Position numbers and translations under genes: made by a program. Below, piece after piece: positions 7,068-14,915 of a stretch of 64,000 nt of DNA; the first letter of the stretch is position 1, and each line of letters begins with the position of its first letter. The stretch comes from Nesterenkonia alba DSM 19423 (GTDB lineage Bacteria > Actinomycetota > Actinomycetes > Actinomycetales > Micrococcaceae): assembly GCF_000421745.1 (NCBI RefSeq), contig NZ_ATXP01000001.1:248001-312000 (forward strand), given 5' to 3'. Under the pieces are notes generated by a model that saw only the letters and a program-made list of their open reading frames with translations, did no database searches and was not told the DNA's origin.

Positions 7068-9587
7068 TCAGCGGGCGGTGAGCCGCGCTGACCGGGGCGG
7101 CACATCGGCGGGAACACCAGCGCGGAAGAACGCCACCGGGACCACCTCCGGGGCAGGTCCGGTCTGTTCGCCGTGCTCATCGGTGGGGGTGAGCACAGAA
7201 GTGACCCACCTGCTGGCTGCCCGGCGGGTGGTGGCCTCGTCGACCACCTCACTGACCGGGTGAACCGCCAGTCCGCGGCGGTGTAACTGCAACCAGAACC
7301 GCTGCAGCACCCGCCCAGCCTCGATGAGGCCAGCCGGATCGAGGTGGGCCGTTCCCTCCGACTCAGGTGCGGTGACGAACAGCACGACGGCGTTTCCGCG
7401 CCCATCATCGGGGACTTCTGTCAGCCGGGCCGCACCGCGGACCGCACCCAGGGGCACCCCACGAACCGCTTTGCTGATGCGGGAGAGTATCCGCTTCTGC
7501 CGCGATGGGTAGAACGCCCGTTCTGAGGCGGCGCGCTCGGCCCGCTGCAGTGCCGATTCGTTCGCATCCGGGGTCATCCGGGCGATGATCCCCGCTGCCG
7601 CCGGAGTGATCCGTCGGGCAGGGGCACTGCGCAGCACCCCTCCGGCCAGCGTTTGAGCCATCAGCCCTGCCGAACTGCGGGTGGTTCTGTTCTCCGGGAG
7701 CAGGCAGTTAAGACTCAACCCGTCGCGATGGTAGTCGGGGTGCTGCGGGTCTATTCGCAGCCACTGAAGCAGCTCGGTCATCAGCTGTCCGGAAGCGGTG
7801 AAGTGCCGGGCCGCAACCCGTTCCCAGGCGGCAGCCAGCACCGGATCCACCGCTACGGCCTCCACTGACTTTGGTGCGCCAGTTGCTGTGGCCTCCCCAC
7901 CTTCAGCCGGCTCTGCCGCCAGGTCCACCAGGCCGGCAAGGCTGCTCAGCCCGGCCGCGTGGCCAGCCTCCACCAAGGCCTCCCAGTTCCTCTGCAGTGT
8001 CCCGCGGTACACCCGCCGGGTCAGCACATCCTCGGCCTGTGCTGGCACCACGCCTGTGCGGGGAACGAAGCCCAGCTTCAGCTGCGTGTCTGTGCCGCTG
8101 CCGGTCACCGCGCGGATCTCAACCTCGACTCCAGCCTCGGCCGCTGCAGCGTCGAGTGACTCCACCCAAGCTCCCAGGCTTAAGTAGAGGTCCCGGAAGG
8201 TGGGGTCTCCCACGGGTAGCACTCGGTCCGGATGCACCCGGAGGCGGACGACGACGCCCTCGTCGTCTTCGATCACCTCAGGCGCCCACGGTTGAGTGTT
8301 GTGAGCACTCGGGGCCCGTCCGGCGATCTCCACCCAGGAGGCCACTGTCTGCACGGTCACCTCAGGCTGCGCACCCCCGCTCAGCTCTTTGCGGAAGAAT
8401 GCCAGCCGGTGCAGTCGATACCCGCCGGCCCGGGCGAAGACCGCCGCTGAGGCCGGGTTCTCCTCCCCAATGAAGGTCACCCGCAGCTTCCGGTACCCGC
8501 CTTCGTAGAGTTGTGCGAAGAGTTCCCGGGAGACCAGGCTGAGCAGCCCGCGCCCCTGGAATCTCGGATGGGTGCCCTGAACGATGAGTACTGCGTCCTG
8601 CAGAGAATCCTGCCGCTGCCGGACCGGCGGCAACCGTCGGCGCAGCAGCCCCGGAAGCTCCTGCACACCCAGTCTGCCGCCGGTGCCCCGCAGGGCGTCG
8701 ACCGGATCGGGGACCACCAACGCAAAGCTCGCCAGTGGCGGCTGCTCAGGATTGGTGCCGTCCTCACCGTGACCCGTCGCGGCCAGGGTGACGATGAGCC
8801 GCGGATCAGCGAGCAGCTCCAATCCCGCGGTCTGCTGGGTCATCTGGGCTCGGGAGATCTCCGTGTAGTAGGGCAACTGGGCGAAGGAGGCGTTGAGACC
8901 TGCGCGCAGTTGCTCCATGACGCCGCGCCGGCCACGGAATCGCCACCGTCGGACTGGGACCCGGCGAACCCCTGCGGCCCGGTACTCCTCTGCATGGGGC
9001 CGACGACGCCGGTCCGCTGGGATGCTCTGCACCGGCACCTCCCAGGTTGCGGCCGGGTACCACGGTTCGAAGCCGCGGGATGCCAGAATCTCCGGCAGTT
9101 CCGCGTCATTCCACGGGCTATCGAAGAATCCTGGGTGCTCGAAGCCACCGGTCACCGCTGCGCCGACTTGGTTCGGCAGCAGGCTCACCGGACCGAAGAC
9201 CCCTCCGGCGCCAGTGCGGGCAGCCTCGGCTTCGATCCAATCCAGAGCGGCGTGTAACGCCTCGGTGTGTTCCCACTCCAGGGCGCCGAAATACAGCGCC
9301 CCCGTCCCGGTGGTGACCCCCGCCGCACGGAGCCGAGCATCCAGCAGTGCCGAACGGTGGACCACCATACGCGCCACGGCCCGCCCGGTCGCCGAATCCC
9401 GCACCAGGTGGAGGGTGGCGATATCGACCCCGGGATGTTCTCCCCGTGCCCAGGCGCGGATGTCATCGGCCATCAGCGGCACGTGGTGGCCCTGACACCG
9501 CCCCAGCCGACCGGCACTGCCTGTCCCGAGGTGGATGAACTCCTCCACCTCGGTCTGGGAGGTGACGGGCTCGATGAGCAGGCTCAT
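7068..9587 (-). CDS. Acetyltransferase (YghO-like GNAT) fused to a nitroreductase-family domain
   Basis: An 839-residue two-domain protein. Residues about 1-405 resemble the YghO-like GNAT proteins: GPVSLLPNQVGAAVTGGFEH, a proline-rich WNDAELPEIL segment, and an acetyl-CoA loop HPRFQGRGLLSL near 340. Residues about 415-839 resemble the nitroreductase/Acg group, with the signature APSAHNTQPW near 423-432 and a late hydrophobic RVLQRFWLQLHRRGLAVHPV helix as in FMN-binding nitroreductases. The fusion is in one uninterrupted frame. Its start codon overlaps the stop of the upstream gene by four bases (ATGA), so it is the last gene of a translationally coupled operon. Acyl transfer plus flavin redox chemistry on one substrate is an inference; the substrate is unknown. 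Confidence 0.8.
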   Translation of the reverse strand: MSLLIEPVTSQTEVEEFIHLGTGSAGRLGRCQGHHVPLMADDIRAWARGEHPGVDIATLHLVRDSATGRAVARMVVHRSALLDARLRAAGVTTGTGALYFGALEWEHTEALHAALDWIEAEAARTGAGGVFGPVSLLPNQVGAAVTGGFEHPGFFDSPWNDAELPEILASRGFEPWYPAATWEVPVQSIPADRRRRPHAEEYRAAGVRRVPVRRWRFRGRRGVMEQLRAGLNASFAQLPYYTEISRAQMTQQTAGLELLADPRLIVTLAATGHGEDGTNPEQPPLASFALVVPDPVDALRGTGGRLGVQELPGLLRRRLPPVRQRQDSLQDAVLIVQGTHPRFQGRGLLSLVSRELFAQLYEGGYRKLRVTFIGEENPASAAVFARAGGYRLHRLAFFRKELSGGAQPEVTVQTVASWVEIAGRAPSAHNTQPWAPEVIEDDEGVVVRLRVHPDRVLPVGDPTFRDLYLSLGAWVESLDAAAAEAGVEVEIRAVTGSGTDTQLKLGFVPRTGVVPAQAEDVLTRRVYRGTLQRNWEALVEAGHAAGLSSLAGLVDLAAEPAEGGEATATGAPKSVEAVAVDPVLAAAWERVAARHFTASGQLMTELLQWLRIDPQHPDYHRDGLSLNCLLPENRTTRSSAGLMAQTLAGGVLRSAPARRITPAAAGIIARMTPDANESALQRAERAASERAFYPSRQKRILSRISKAVRGVPLGAVRGAARLTEVPDDGRGNAVVLFVTAPESEGTAHLDPAGLIEAGRVLQRFWLQLHRRGLAVHPVSEVVDEATTRRAASRWVTSVLTPTDEHGEQTGPAPEVVPVAFFRAGVPADVPPRSARLTAR

Positions 9588-10159
9588 CGGCGTCGTACCA
9601 GTGTGTCCCGTGCTGAGCCGGTCAGGGCGCGTCCCAGGGCTGCCACCTGCCCGGCGCCGCGGATGCCTGCCCGCAGCCGGGCCGGCAGGTTTCCGGGTGG
9701 CCGGTCAGCCGAGCGCTGAGACTCCCACCGTTCGATCATCCGCAGTTCGTCACGATCCGCCCGCCAGGTGCCATTGGCGTAGCCCACCTCATCGGCGGTG
9801 TAGGTGCGGATAAACCCGCCGAGCACCGGGGCGGAATCCGGGTCAGCCGGCCAGGTGCCCGAGTTCTCATCGGTGCCGACCAGCCAGTGCATGATGGCCT
9901 GATGCTCATCGGTCTTGGCGAACTCGTAGAGCTGCTCTCGGGTCTCAAAGGCCACCACCAGGCCGATCCGCAGCGGAAAACGGTAGTAGCTCAAGTGCCA
10001 CAGGTATCCGGGTGCCTGCTTCAGCCGCCGGGCCAGCGGCGGCCAGAGGATCAGCTGCTGGAGGAACCCCTTGGGGGTGCGGTACTCGTTCTGGCCCAGG
10101 AACACCGCCCCGGCGCGAGCCTGAGGGGCCTTACATGCGGAGAAGTCGCGGGTGCGCAC
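9584..10159 (-). CDS. Predicted dimeric alpha/beta-barrel protein of unknown function
   Basis: A 191-residue protein. The central part (about 25-110) reads like a ferredoxin-fold alpha/beta barrel as in ABM monooxygenases and EthD/DUF4188-type proteins: GFLQQLILWPPLARRLKQAP, GYLWHLSYYRFP, IGLVVAFETREQLYEFAKTD and EHQAIMHWLVG. The C-terminus (about 150-191) is Arg/Ala-rich. I see no cofactor motif, and this family call is by pattern only. It lies six bases after the adenylating enzyme and overlaps the acetyltransferase-nitroreductase gene by four bases, so all three are expected to act together. Confidence 0.6.
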   Translation of the reverse strand: MRTRDFSACKAPQARAGAVFLGQNEYRTPKGFLQQLILWPPLARRLKQAPGYLWHLSYYRFPLRIGLVVAFETREQLYEFAKTDEHQAIMHWLVGTDENSGTWPADPDSAPVLGGFIRTYTADEVGYANGTWRADRDELRMIERWESQRSADRPPGNLPARLRAGIRGAGQVAALGRALTGSARDTLVRRR

Positions 10160-10165
10160 AGCGGA

Positions 10166-11824
10166 TCAGCCTCCCTGATTGCGGGTGAGGTAGACGTTTT
10201 TGATCTTCTGGGGCGTCTCGGCGAAAGGGCCGGTGCCGTAATCGTGGATCTGAACCAGGATCTCCGCGGCACTGGGATCCTCCTGGAGTGATTCAGCCAC
10301 ATCGCGGGATACCGCAGCCAGGTGCTCCAATACTCCGGTGGCGCAGGTCTCGGCCAGCTGCTGGCGGGCGTCCTCGTCCAGTGCGGCCTCCGGGTGGGTC
10401 TGGGGGTCACGCAGCTGGATGTGCAGGGTGGGGCGGTGCTCGAACTCGCTGATCTCGGTCAACTCGATCTGGAAGGAGTCGATGAGTTTGGCGGTCTCCG
10501 GGTCCCGGTAGAGCCCGTTCTGCACATCGAGGGGGTAAATGTTTGCCCCCATGTAGGAGATCGTCGAATCGGACCGGCCGAACAGTAATAAAAACGGCAG
10601 TTTCATGCGCTGGTGTCGGTAGGCCTGCTTGAGCTTGACTGTCAGCTGGGGGAACTCCCGGGTGATCTCCACCATCTCCGGGAAGGAGAGAATGCGGGCT
10701 TCATCGCCGATGTTGTACCGCAGCCGGGGGCTCATCACCGCAGCGGAGTTAATGGTGACGACTAGTTCGTCGTCGTCGGTGGTCTCCATGTAGGTCTCTA
10801 AGGGGTTGTACTGGAAGATCATCGGAGTGCGGTGCTCATGGTCGCCGAGCAGACGACGTCGGAAGCTGGGGTTGGACTCCAGCTCTTTGCGCAGCGTCAC
10901 CGAGAGATCAGTTTCCCCACCCATACCGATGGTCAGATCGCTGGCCCCGTAACCGGAGTAGACCCGGTCGAAGCGCCGCTGCAGGTAGTCGCGCAGCCCC
11001 TCGGTCATCGCTTCCCCGCCAACGAACCCGTTGAGCCGGTAGTCAGCGAACTCCTCACCGGCGGCGTCGAGCCGATCGACCAAGTGCTTGAGAAACGGCG
11101 GGTAAGCGGTGATGAGGTAGGTGAAGTCGGGACCGAAGTGCCGCAGGGTGTCGAGGATCTTCTCCAGATCCGGTCCGGTGTTCTTCACCATGGCGATCTT
11201 CGCCATTGCCTGACCGGTGTTGGTGCCGGTAGCCCAGGCACCCATGGAGAACGCGTTAATGCAGAACAAGTTCTCCGTGCCGAAGAGCATGGTCACGTAG
11301 CCGGCAACGTTTTTGTGGACGGTATCCAGCTCGGCGGCAGAACGCATCCAGTTGAACGGCCGGCCCGAGGAGCCGGAAGACTCATCGACCACTGTGCCGG
11401 GGACTTCGATCTCCCCGCCCCAACACCGAGCATCCTCTTCATAGCGGCGAACGTAGTCATCCTTAGAGGTCTCCGGGTAGGCGGAGATATCCCACCAGCG
11501 GAAGGTGAAGTCCCGGCGAGCCAGGTAGTCCTGGTAGGCGGGCACATCGAGGCTGGCGTGCTGGCAGATCATCCAGGCGTTGACGCGAGCGAAGCGCTCC
11601 AGACCGGGATGGTAATTCCGGGCGGTGAACCGCCACACCGAGGGGTCCGAGCGGTACAGCCCAAACAGGGCGGTCAGTCCCACATTCGCGGTGCGCAGAG
11701 TCAGCTGCCGGGCGATATTGACCGGACCGAGCCGGTGGGGGAGCCGCTTCAGGTGGGCGTGCTCAGCTTTGGGTCGCGCCGGCGTGAGCCGCAGCGCTTT
11801 CAGTGCCGAACTCCATGACGCCAT
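10166..11824 (-). CDS. PaaK/CapK-like adenylate-forming enzyme (coenzyme F390 synthetase-like)
   Basis: A 552-residue protein with the layout of the phenylacetate-CoA ligase/CapK branch of adenylating enzymes. The phosphate loop VDESSGSSGRPFNW lies near residue 145, a YSGYGASDLT aromatic-glycine motif sits mid-protein, YNIGDEARIL is the ribose-binding aspartate region, and LLFGRSDSTISYMGANIYP is the hinge. Such enzymes activate a carboxylate (or a phenol in F390 synthetase) with ATP, then pass it to CoA or an acceptor. The N-terminus (1-100) is longer than in PaaK. It is the first catalytic gene of the operon, 21 bases after the DUF4870 gene. Its substrate is unknown; no carrier protein is nearby. 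Confidence 0.75.
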   Translation of the reverse strand: MASWSSALKALRLTPARPKAEHAHLKRLPHRLGPVNIARQLTLRTANVGLTALFGLYRSDPSVWRFTARNYHPGLERFARVNAWMICQHASLDVPAYQDYLARRDFTFRWWDISAYPETSKDDYVRRYEEDARCWGGEIEVPGTVVDESSGSSGRPFNWMRSAAELDTVHKNVAGYVTMLFGTENLFCINAFSMGAWATGTNTGQAMAKIAMVKNTGPDLEKILDTLRHFGPDFTYLITAYPPFLKHLVDRLDAAGEEFADYRLNGFVGGEAMTEGLRDYLQRRFDRVYSGYGASDLTIGMGGETDLSVTLRKELESNPSFRRRLLGDHEHRTPMIFQYNPLETYMETTDDDELVVTINSAAVMSPRLRYNIGDEARILSFPEMVEITREFPQLTVKLKQAYRHQRMKLPFLLLFGRSDSTISYMGANIYPLDVQNGLYRDPETAKLIDSFQIELTEISEFEHRPTLHIQLRDPQTHPEAALDEDARQQLAETCATGVLEHLAAVSRDVAESLQEDPSAAEILVQIHDYGTGPFAETPQKIKNVYLTRNQGG

Positions 11825-11845
11825 GCCAGTCCCCCTTTGAGTGTT

Positions 11846-12490
11846 TTAGCGGATGAACGGAATCGCCCAGTACTTGAACTTCTTCCGGCGGTAGGCAGCC
11901 ACTGAACCGAGGATGGAGAGCACCACGTTGATAGTCATCACCGCCATGAACGCCAGCAGTAGCATCATCCACACCAGGGCCATGCCACCGGCGACCACGC
12001 CCCCGGCACCCGGATCGGCACCGAGGATGAACGCAAACATGCCGAAGTAGCTGATGAAGAACAGGATGCTACCCACCACGTAGACCCCCACCAGGGTCAA
12101 CTCCCAGTTCAGTGCGGTTTTGCCGTGGTCATCGATCAGCCGGGAACGACGCCGGAAGATCAGCCATATCACCAGCGGCACAATGAAGGAGAAGAACAGT
12201 CCGCCTAAGTGGATCCCGACCCCCCAGCCCTGTTCCTCCGAGGGGCTGAGCGGTTGTTCATCGGCATAGCGGGCCGCCTCATTGAAGGGGTAGTCCCCCG
12301 TCGGAGCGGAGGATGAGTGTTGATACCCGCCGTGCTGGTAGTCACCCTGCGGGTAGCCACTGTGTTGATAACCGCCGTGCTGATAACCGCCTTGCTGATA
12401 CCCCGGGTGGGGATGGCCACTGGGCTGGTAACCCCCGGATTGTTCAGGGTCCTGCCCCTGCCAGCCGTGGTGGCCGTGCTGTTCCGTCAC
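11846..12490 (-). CDS. DUF4870 membrane protein with Gly/Tyr/Gln/His repeats
   Basis: A 214-residue protein. Residues about 14-60 are low complexity, built on GYQHGG/GYQHS units coded by an imperfect 15-base repeat (about 12320-12410). Residues 85-214 form the DUF4870 domain: HLGGLFFSFIVPLVIWLIF, a charged RLIDDHGKTALNWEL segment, then two more hydrophobic spans and a basic RRKKFKYWAIPFIR end. DUF4870 proteins are common small Gram-positive membrane proteins of unsettled function. The start is GTG 12490 behind GGAGGG. It may be the first gene of the operon that runs down to 7068, since only 21 bases separate it from the next gene. Confidence 0.82.
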   Translation of the reverse strand: MTEQHGHHGWQGQDPEQSGGYQPSGHPHPGYQQGGYQHGGYQHSGYPQGDYQHGGYQHSSSAPTGDYPFNEAARYADEQPLSPSEEQGWGVGIHLGGLFFSFIVPLVIWLIFRRRSRLIDDHGKTALNWELTLVGVYVVGSILFFISYFGMFAFILGADPGAGGVVAGGMALVWMMLLLAFMAVMTINVVLSILGSVAAYRRKKFKYWAIPFIR

Positions 12491-12584
12491 GTGTTTCCCT
12501 CCGTATGCCGCTGAAATAAAGGCAGTATGGCCACGATCTTAGGTGCTTTACTTCCCTCCGGGAAGCGCCGGTACCGTGGAGACT

Positions 12585-13403
12585 ATGAAGGTGCTGACCA
12601 CCATCGACGATGAGGTTTCCGCCTGGGCCCAGCGGGCCCGCCGCGTGGCCGTGCTCACCGGAGCGGGGATTTCCGCCGAATCTGGAGTCCCGACGTTCCG
12701 CGAAGTCCAAACCGGGCTGTGGGAACGGTTCTCCGCCGAAGATTTGGCCACTGAGGAGGCCTTCCACCTGGACCCGGCCCGGGTGTGGACCTGGTACCGC
12801 TGGCGGCAGTCCCTCATCCGCGAGGTTGCCCCCAACCCCGGGCACACAGCCATCGCCCAGTGGCAGCGGCATCTCACCGAGGCTGGCGGGCGGCTCGATG
12901 TCATCACCCAGAACGTCGACGACCTGCATGAACGCGCCGGAGCTGAGGTCCTGGCCCACCTGCACGGCAGCATCTTCGCCTTCCACTGCACCGCCTGCTC
13001 CGCACCGGCTGAGCTGCCCGAACCCGATTACGACGGCTTCACCCCGCCGGAACAGACCGAATCCCCACCCAGCTGCCCGGTCTGCGGGGAAGGAATGGTT
13101 CGCCCTTCTGTGGTGTGGTTCGGGGAGATGCTGCCGATGGATGCCTTTGACGCCGCCGCAGAGGCGGTCCGGGCCGCGGAACTGATTGTCGTGGCAGGAA
13201 CCTCCGGTATTGTGCAGCCGGCAGCATCCCTGCCGCTGCTCGGCCTAGAGCGCGGCACCCCGCTGGTGGAGGTCAACCCCGAAGCCACCGAGCTATCCGA
13301 GGCCATGGACGTGTGCCTCCGTGGACCCTCCGGACAGCTGCTGCCACAGCTACTGCACGCCGCGACCTGGGGTGGCCAGCCAGGCCGCACCACCACTGCA
13401 TAG
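12585..13403 (+). CDS. cobB: NAD-dependent protein deacylase (sirtuin, CobB-like)
   Basis: A 272-residue SIR2 enzyme that uses NAD+ to remove acyl groups from lysines. The sequence shows the Rossmann start VLTGAGISAESGVPTFR, the TQNVDDLHERAG catalytic segment, the catalytic His in HLHGS, four zinc cysteines (CTAC and CPVC) and VWFGEMLP. WTWYRWRQ lies where class III sirtuins (desuccinylases) carry a Tyr/Arg acyl pocket, so activity on succinyl or malonyl lysine is plausible. ATG 12585 gives the normal length; an upstream in-frame codon at 12543 would add 14 unrelated residues. It lies 15 bases upstream of uppP. Confidence 0.92.
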   Translation: MKVLTTIDDEVSAWAQRARRVAVLTGAGISAESGVPTFREVQTGLWERFSAEDLATEEAFHLDPARVWTWYRWRQSLIREVAPNPGHTAIAQWQRHLTEAGGRLDVITQNVDDLHERAGAEVLAHLHGSIFAFHCTACSAPAELPEPDYDGFTPPEQTESPPSCPVCGEGMVRPSVVWFGEMLPMDAFDAAAEAVRAAELIVVAGTSGIVQPAASLPLLGLERGTPLVEVNPEATELSEAMDVCLRGPSGQLLPQLLHAATWGGQPGRTTTA

Positions 13404-13418
13404 GAAAGCTGGTTCCGA

Positions 13419-14342
13419 TTGACACTCTGGGAAGCCCTGCTCCTGGGCGCCATTCAAGGGCTGTTCATGTTCATCCCGGTGAGCTCCTCGTCTCACCTGG
13501 TCATCGCTGAGCACTGGCTGGCCGACACCGGTTCACAGATCCCCGCACCGGACACCCCAGAGATGATCTTCTTCAACCTGGTGGTCCACCTGGGCACCAT
13601 GGTCTCGGTCGTGGTGGTGATGTGGGGACCATTGAGCCGCCTGCTGGCCGGCACATGGCGGGAGATCGGGCTGCTGCGCCGCCGTGGAACCTTACGCCAC
13701 CTCATCCACCTGAAACTCATGCTGTTGGGTGTCATCACTGTGGGTATCACAGGGGTACTGGGACTGCTGGTGCGTGAATTCGGCACCGAGGTCTTCGCCA
13801 CCCCCTGGATCGTTGCGGTCTTGCTGCTCATCACCGCAGCCATCCTGTGGTGGACCGACTCTGTGAAGACCACGTGGCGGGGAGCGGCACAGATGACCAT
13901 CTGGGTCGCCGTCGTCATCGGCTTAGCCCAGGCGATCGCCCTATTCCCGGGAATCTCCCGGTCGGGGATCACCATCGCCGCAGCTTTGGCCTTGGGCATG
14001 CACCGTCGGATCGCTGCCCAGTACAGCTTCTTTGTCGCGATCCCCACGATCGTTGCCGCCACAGGGGTGCAGTCATTGAGTCTGCTGGGGCACGAGGGCG
14101 GGTTCAGCATCAGCGCTGAGGCGTACTGGATGGCGTTTATTGTCTCCGCGGTGGTCGGGGCCGGTGCCCTGTGGCTGGTGCTTACTCTGCTCTACCGGGC
14201 CAGGTTCCGCATCTTTGCCGTCTATGTGGTGCTCTTCGCCGGTTTCATCCTCATCTTCCAACCTGACCTCTCTGACCCGCCCCCGGTGGACGAGATCCCG
14301 GTGGAGGAGGAGCAGCTCGACGTTGAGACCCGCGGTTACTGA
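13419..14342 (+). CDS. uppP: UppP/BacA-family undecaprenyl-diphosphatase with altered first motif
   Basis: A 307-residue membrane protein with about eight hydrophobic segments. UppP dephosphorylates undecaprenyl pyrophosphate to recycle the peptidoglycan lipid carrier. Motif 2 is intact (PGISRSGITIAAAL, including the catalytic Arg), and motif 1 keeps the Ser/His part (PVSSSSHLVI). However, the two glutamates of the usual EGLTE segment are Gln13 and Met17 here (QGLFMFIP). This may mark a divergent subfamily with changed chemistry. The start is TTG 13419 after an AGGAAAG site. The C-terminus is acidic (PVDEIPVEEEQLDVE). Likely co-transcribed with the sirtuin. Confidence 0.85.
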   Translation: MTLWEALLLGAIQGLFMFIPVSSSSHLVIAEHWLADTGSQIPAPDTPEMIFFNLVVHLGTMVSVVVVMWGPLSRLLAGTWREIGLLRRRGTLRHLIHLKLMLLGVITVGITGVLGLLVREFGTEVFATPWIVAVLLLITAAILWWTDSVKTTWRGAAQMTIWVAVVIGLAQAIALFPGISRSGITIAAALALGMHRRIAAQYSFFVAIPTIVAATGVQSLSLLGHEGGFSISAEAYWMAFIVSAVVGAGALWLVLTLLYRARFRIFAVYVVLFAGFILIFQPDLSDPPPVDEIPVEEEQLDVETRGY

Positions 14343-14381
14343 ACCGGGATGTTCGGGTACCGGGCTCGGTAAGCTGGGGTC

Positions 14382-14651
14382 ATGATGTGGCTCTACCTCG
14401 TCGCGCTGGCCATTCTCGGACTCGTCGTGGTCGTGTTCATCGGGCGGTGGTCTGGGGCTGAGGCCCCTGCCGAGGAGAGCCCAGCCACTGCGGGTGATGA
14501 CGTCGATCAGCTACTGGCCCGGGCTGAAGGCCACCTCACTGCCGAGGATGTGGACGCCGTTGAGTTCGACTCCGCGGCCCGCGGATACCGCATGGATCAA
14601 GTTGATAAGCTGCTCGCCGCACTGTCCGAGCAGTTGCGCGAGCGAAAGTGA
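14382..14651 (+). CDS. Small membrane-anchored DivIVA-like protein
   Basis: An 89-residue protein with one N-terminal membrane helix (about residues 3-23), a Glu/Ala linker and a C-terminal stretch FDSAARGYRMDQVDKLLAAL. That stretch resembles the conserved first segment of DivIVA/Wag31 proteins (FxxxxrGYdxxqVDxFL), which binds curved membranes in polar growth and septation. The long coiled coil of real DivIVA is missing. It therefore looks like a short DivIVA-domain protein found in actinobacteria. It follows uppP by 39 bases and precedes the DUF3117 gene. Confidence 0.7.
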   Translation: MMWLYLVALAILGLVVVVFIGRWSGAEAPAEESPATAGDDVDQLLARAEGHLTAEDVDAVEFDSAARGYRMDQVDKLLAALSEQLRERK

Positions 14652-14678
14652 CCGGGATGACATCCCCAGAGTCTGAGG

Positions 14679-14684
14679 GATAAT
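14679..14684 (+). promoter_or_regulatory. Candidate -10 box for the DUF3117 gene
   Basis: GATAAT at 14679-14684 lies 17 bases after GATGAC (14656-14661) and about 42 bases before the start codon. The -35 match is weak. Confidence 0.35.
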
Positions 14685-14725
14685 AGGGGCGTTAGCGTAG
14701 GACGACACTGAGAGGGATGTACCCG

Positions 14726-14896
14726 ATGGCTGCAATGAAACCGCGTACTGGCGACGGTCCAATGGAGGTCACCCAGGAGGGACGCAGCCTCATTATGCGC
14801 GTGCCGATCGACGGCGGCGGGCGCCTGGTCCTGGAAATCAACAATGAAGAGGCCGAATCCCTCAAGCAGTGCCTCATCGAGGCGGTCGGAGAGTAG
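14726..14896 (+). CDS. DUF3117 family small protein
   Basis: A 56-residue protein starting MAAMKPRTGDGPMEVTQEGR and continuing into SLIMRVPIDGGGRLVLEINN, with a C-terminal EEAESLKQCL helix. This is the near-invariant DUF3117 sequence of actinobacteria, usually 55-57 residues and predicted to form a small beta-rich fold. It has a GAGAGGG ribosome site about nine bases before the ATG. Function is unknown. The neighbourhood (O-methyltransferase, tatB and mrp downstream) matches the mycobacterial Rv1211-Rv1229 region. Confidence 0.9.
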   Translation: MAAMKPRTGDGPMEVTQEGRSLIMRVPIDGGGRLVLEINNEEAESLKQCLIEAVGE

Positions 14897-14915
14897 CACT
14901 GCCGCCCGCGGCCTC

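Noticed and set aside
8511-9257. Plus-strand 248-codon ORF opposite the acetyltransferase-nitroreductase gene
   Set aside because: It is a codon shadow in a GC-rich gene with no recognisable motif and no ribosome site.
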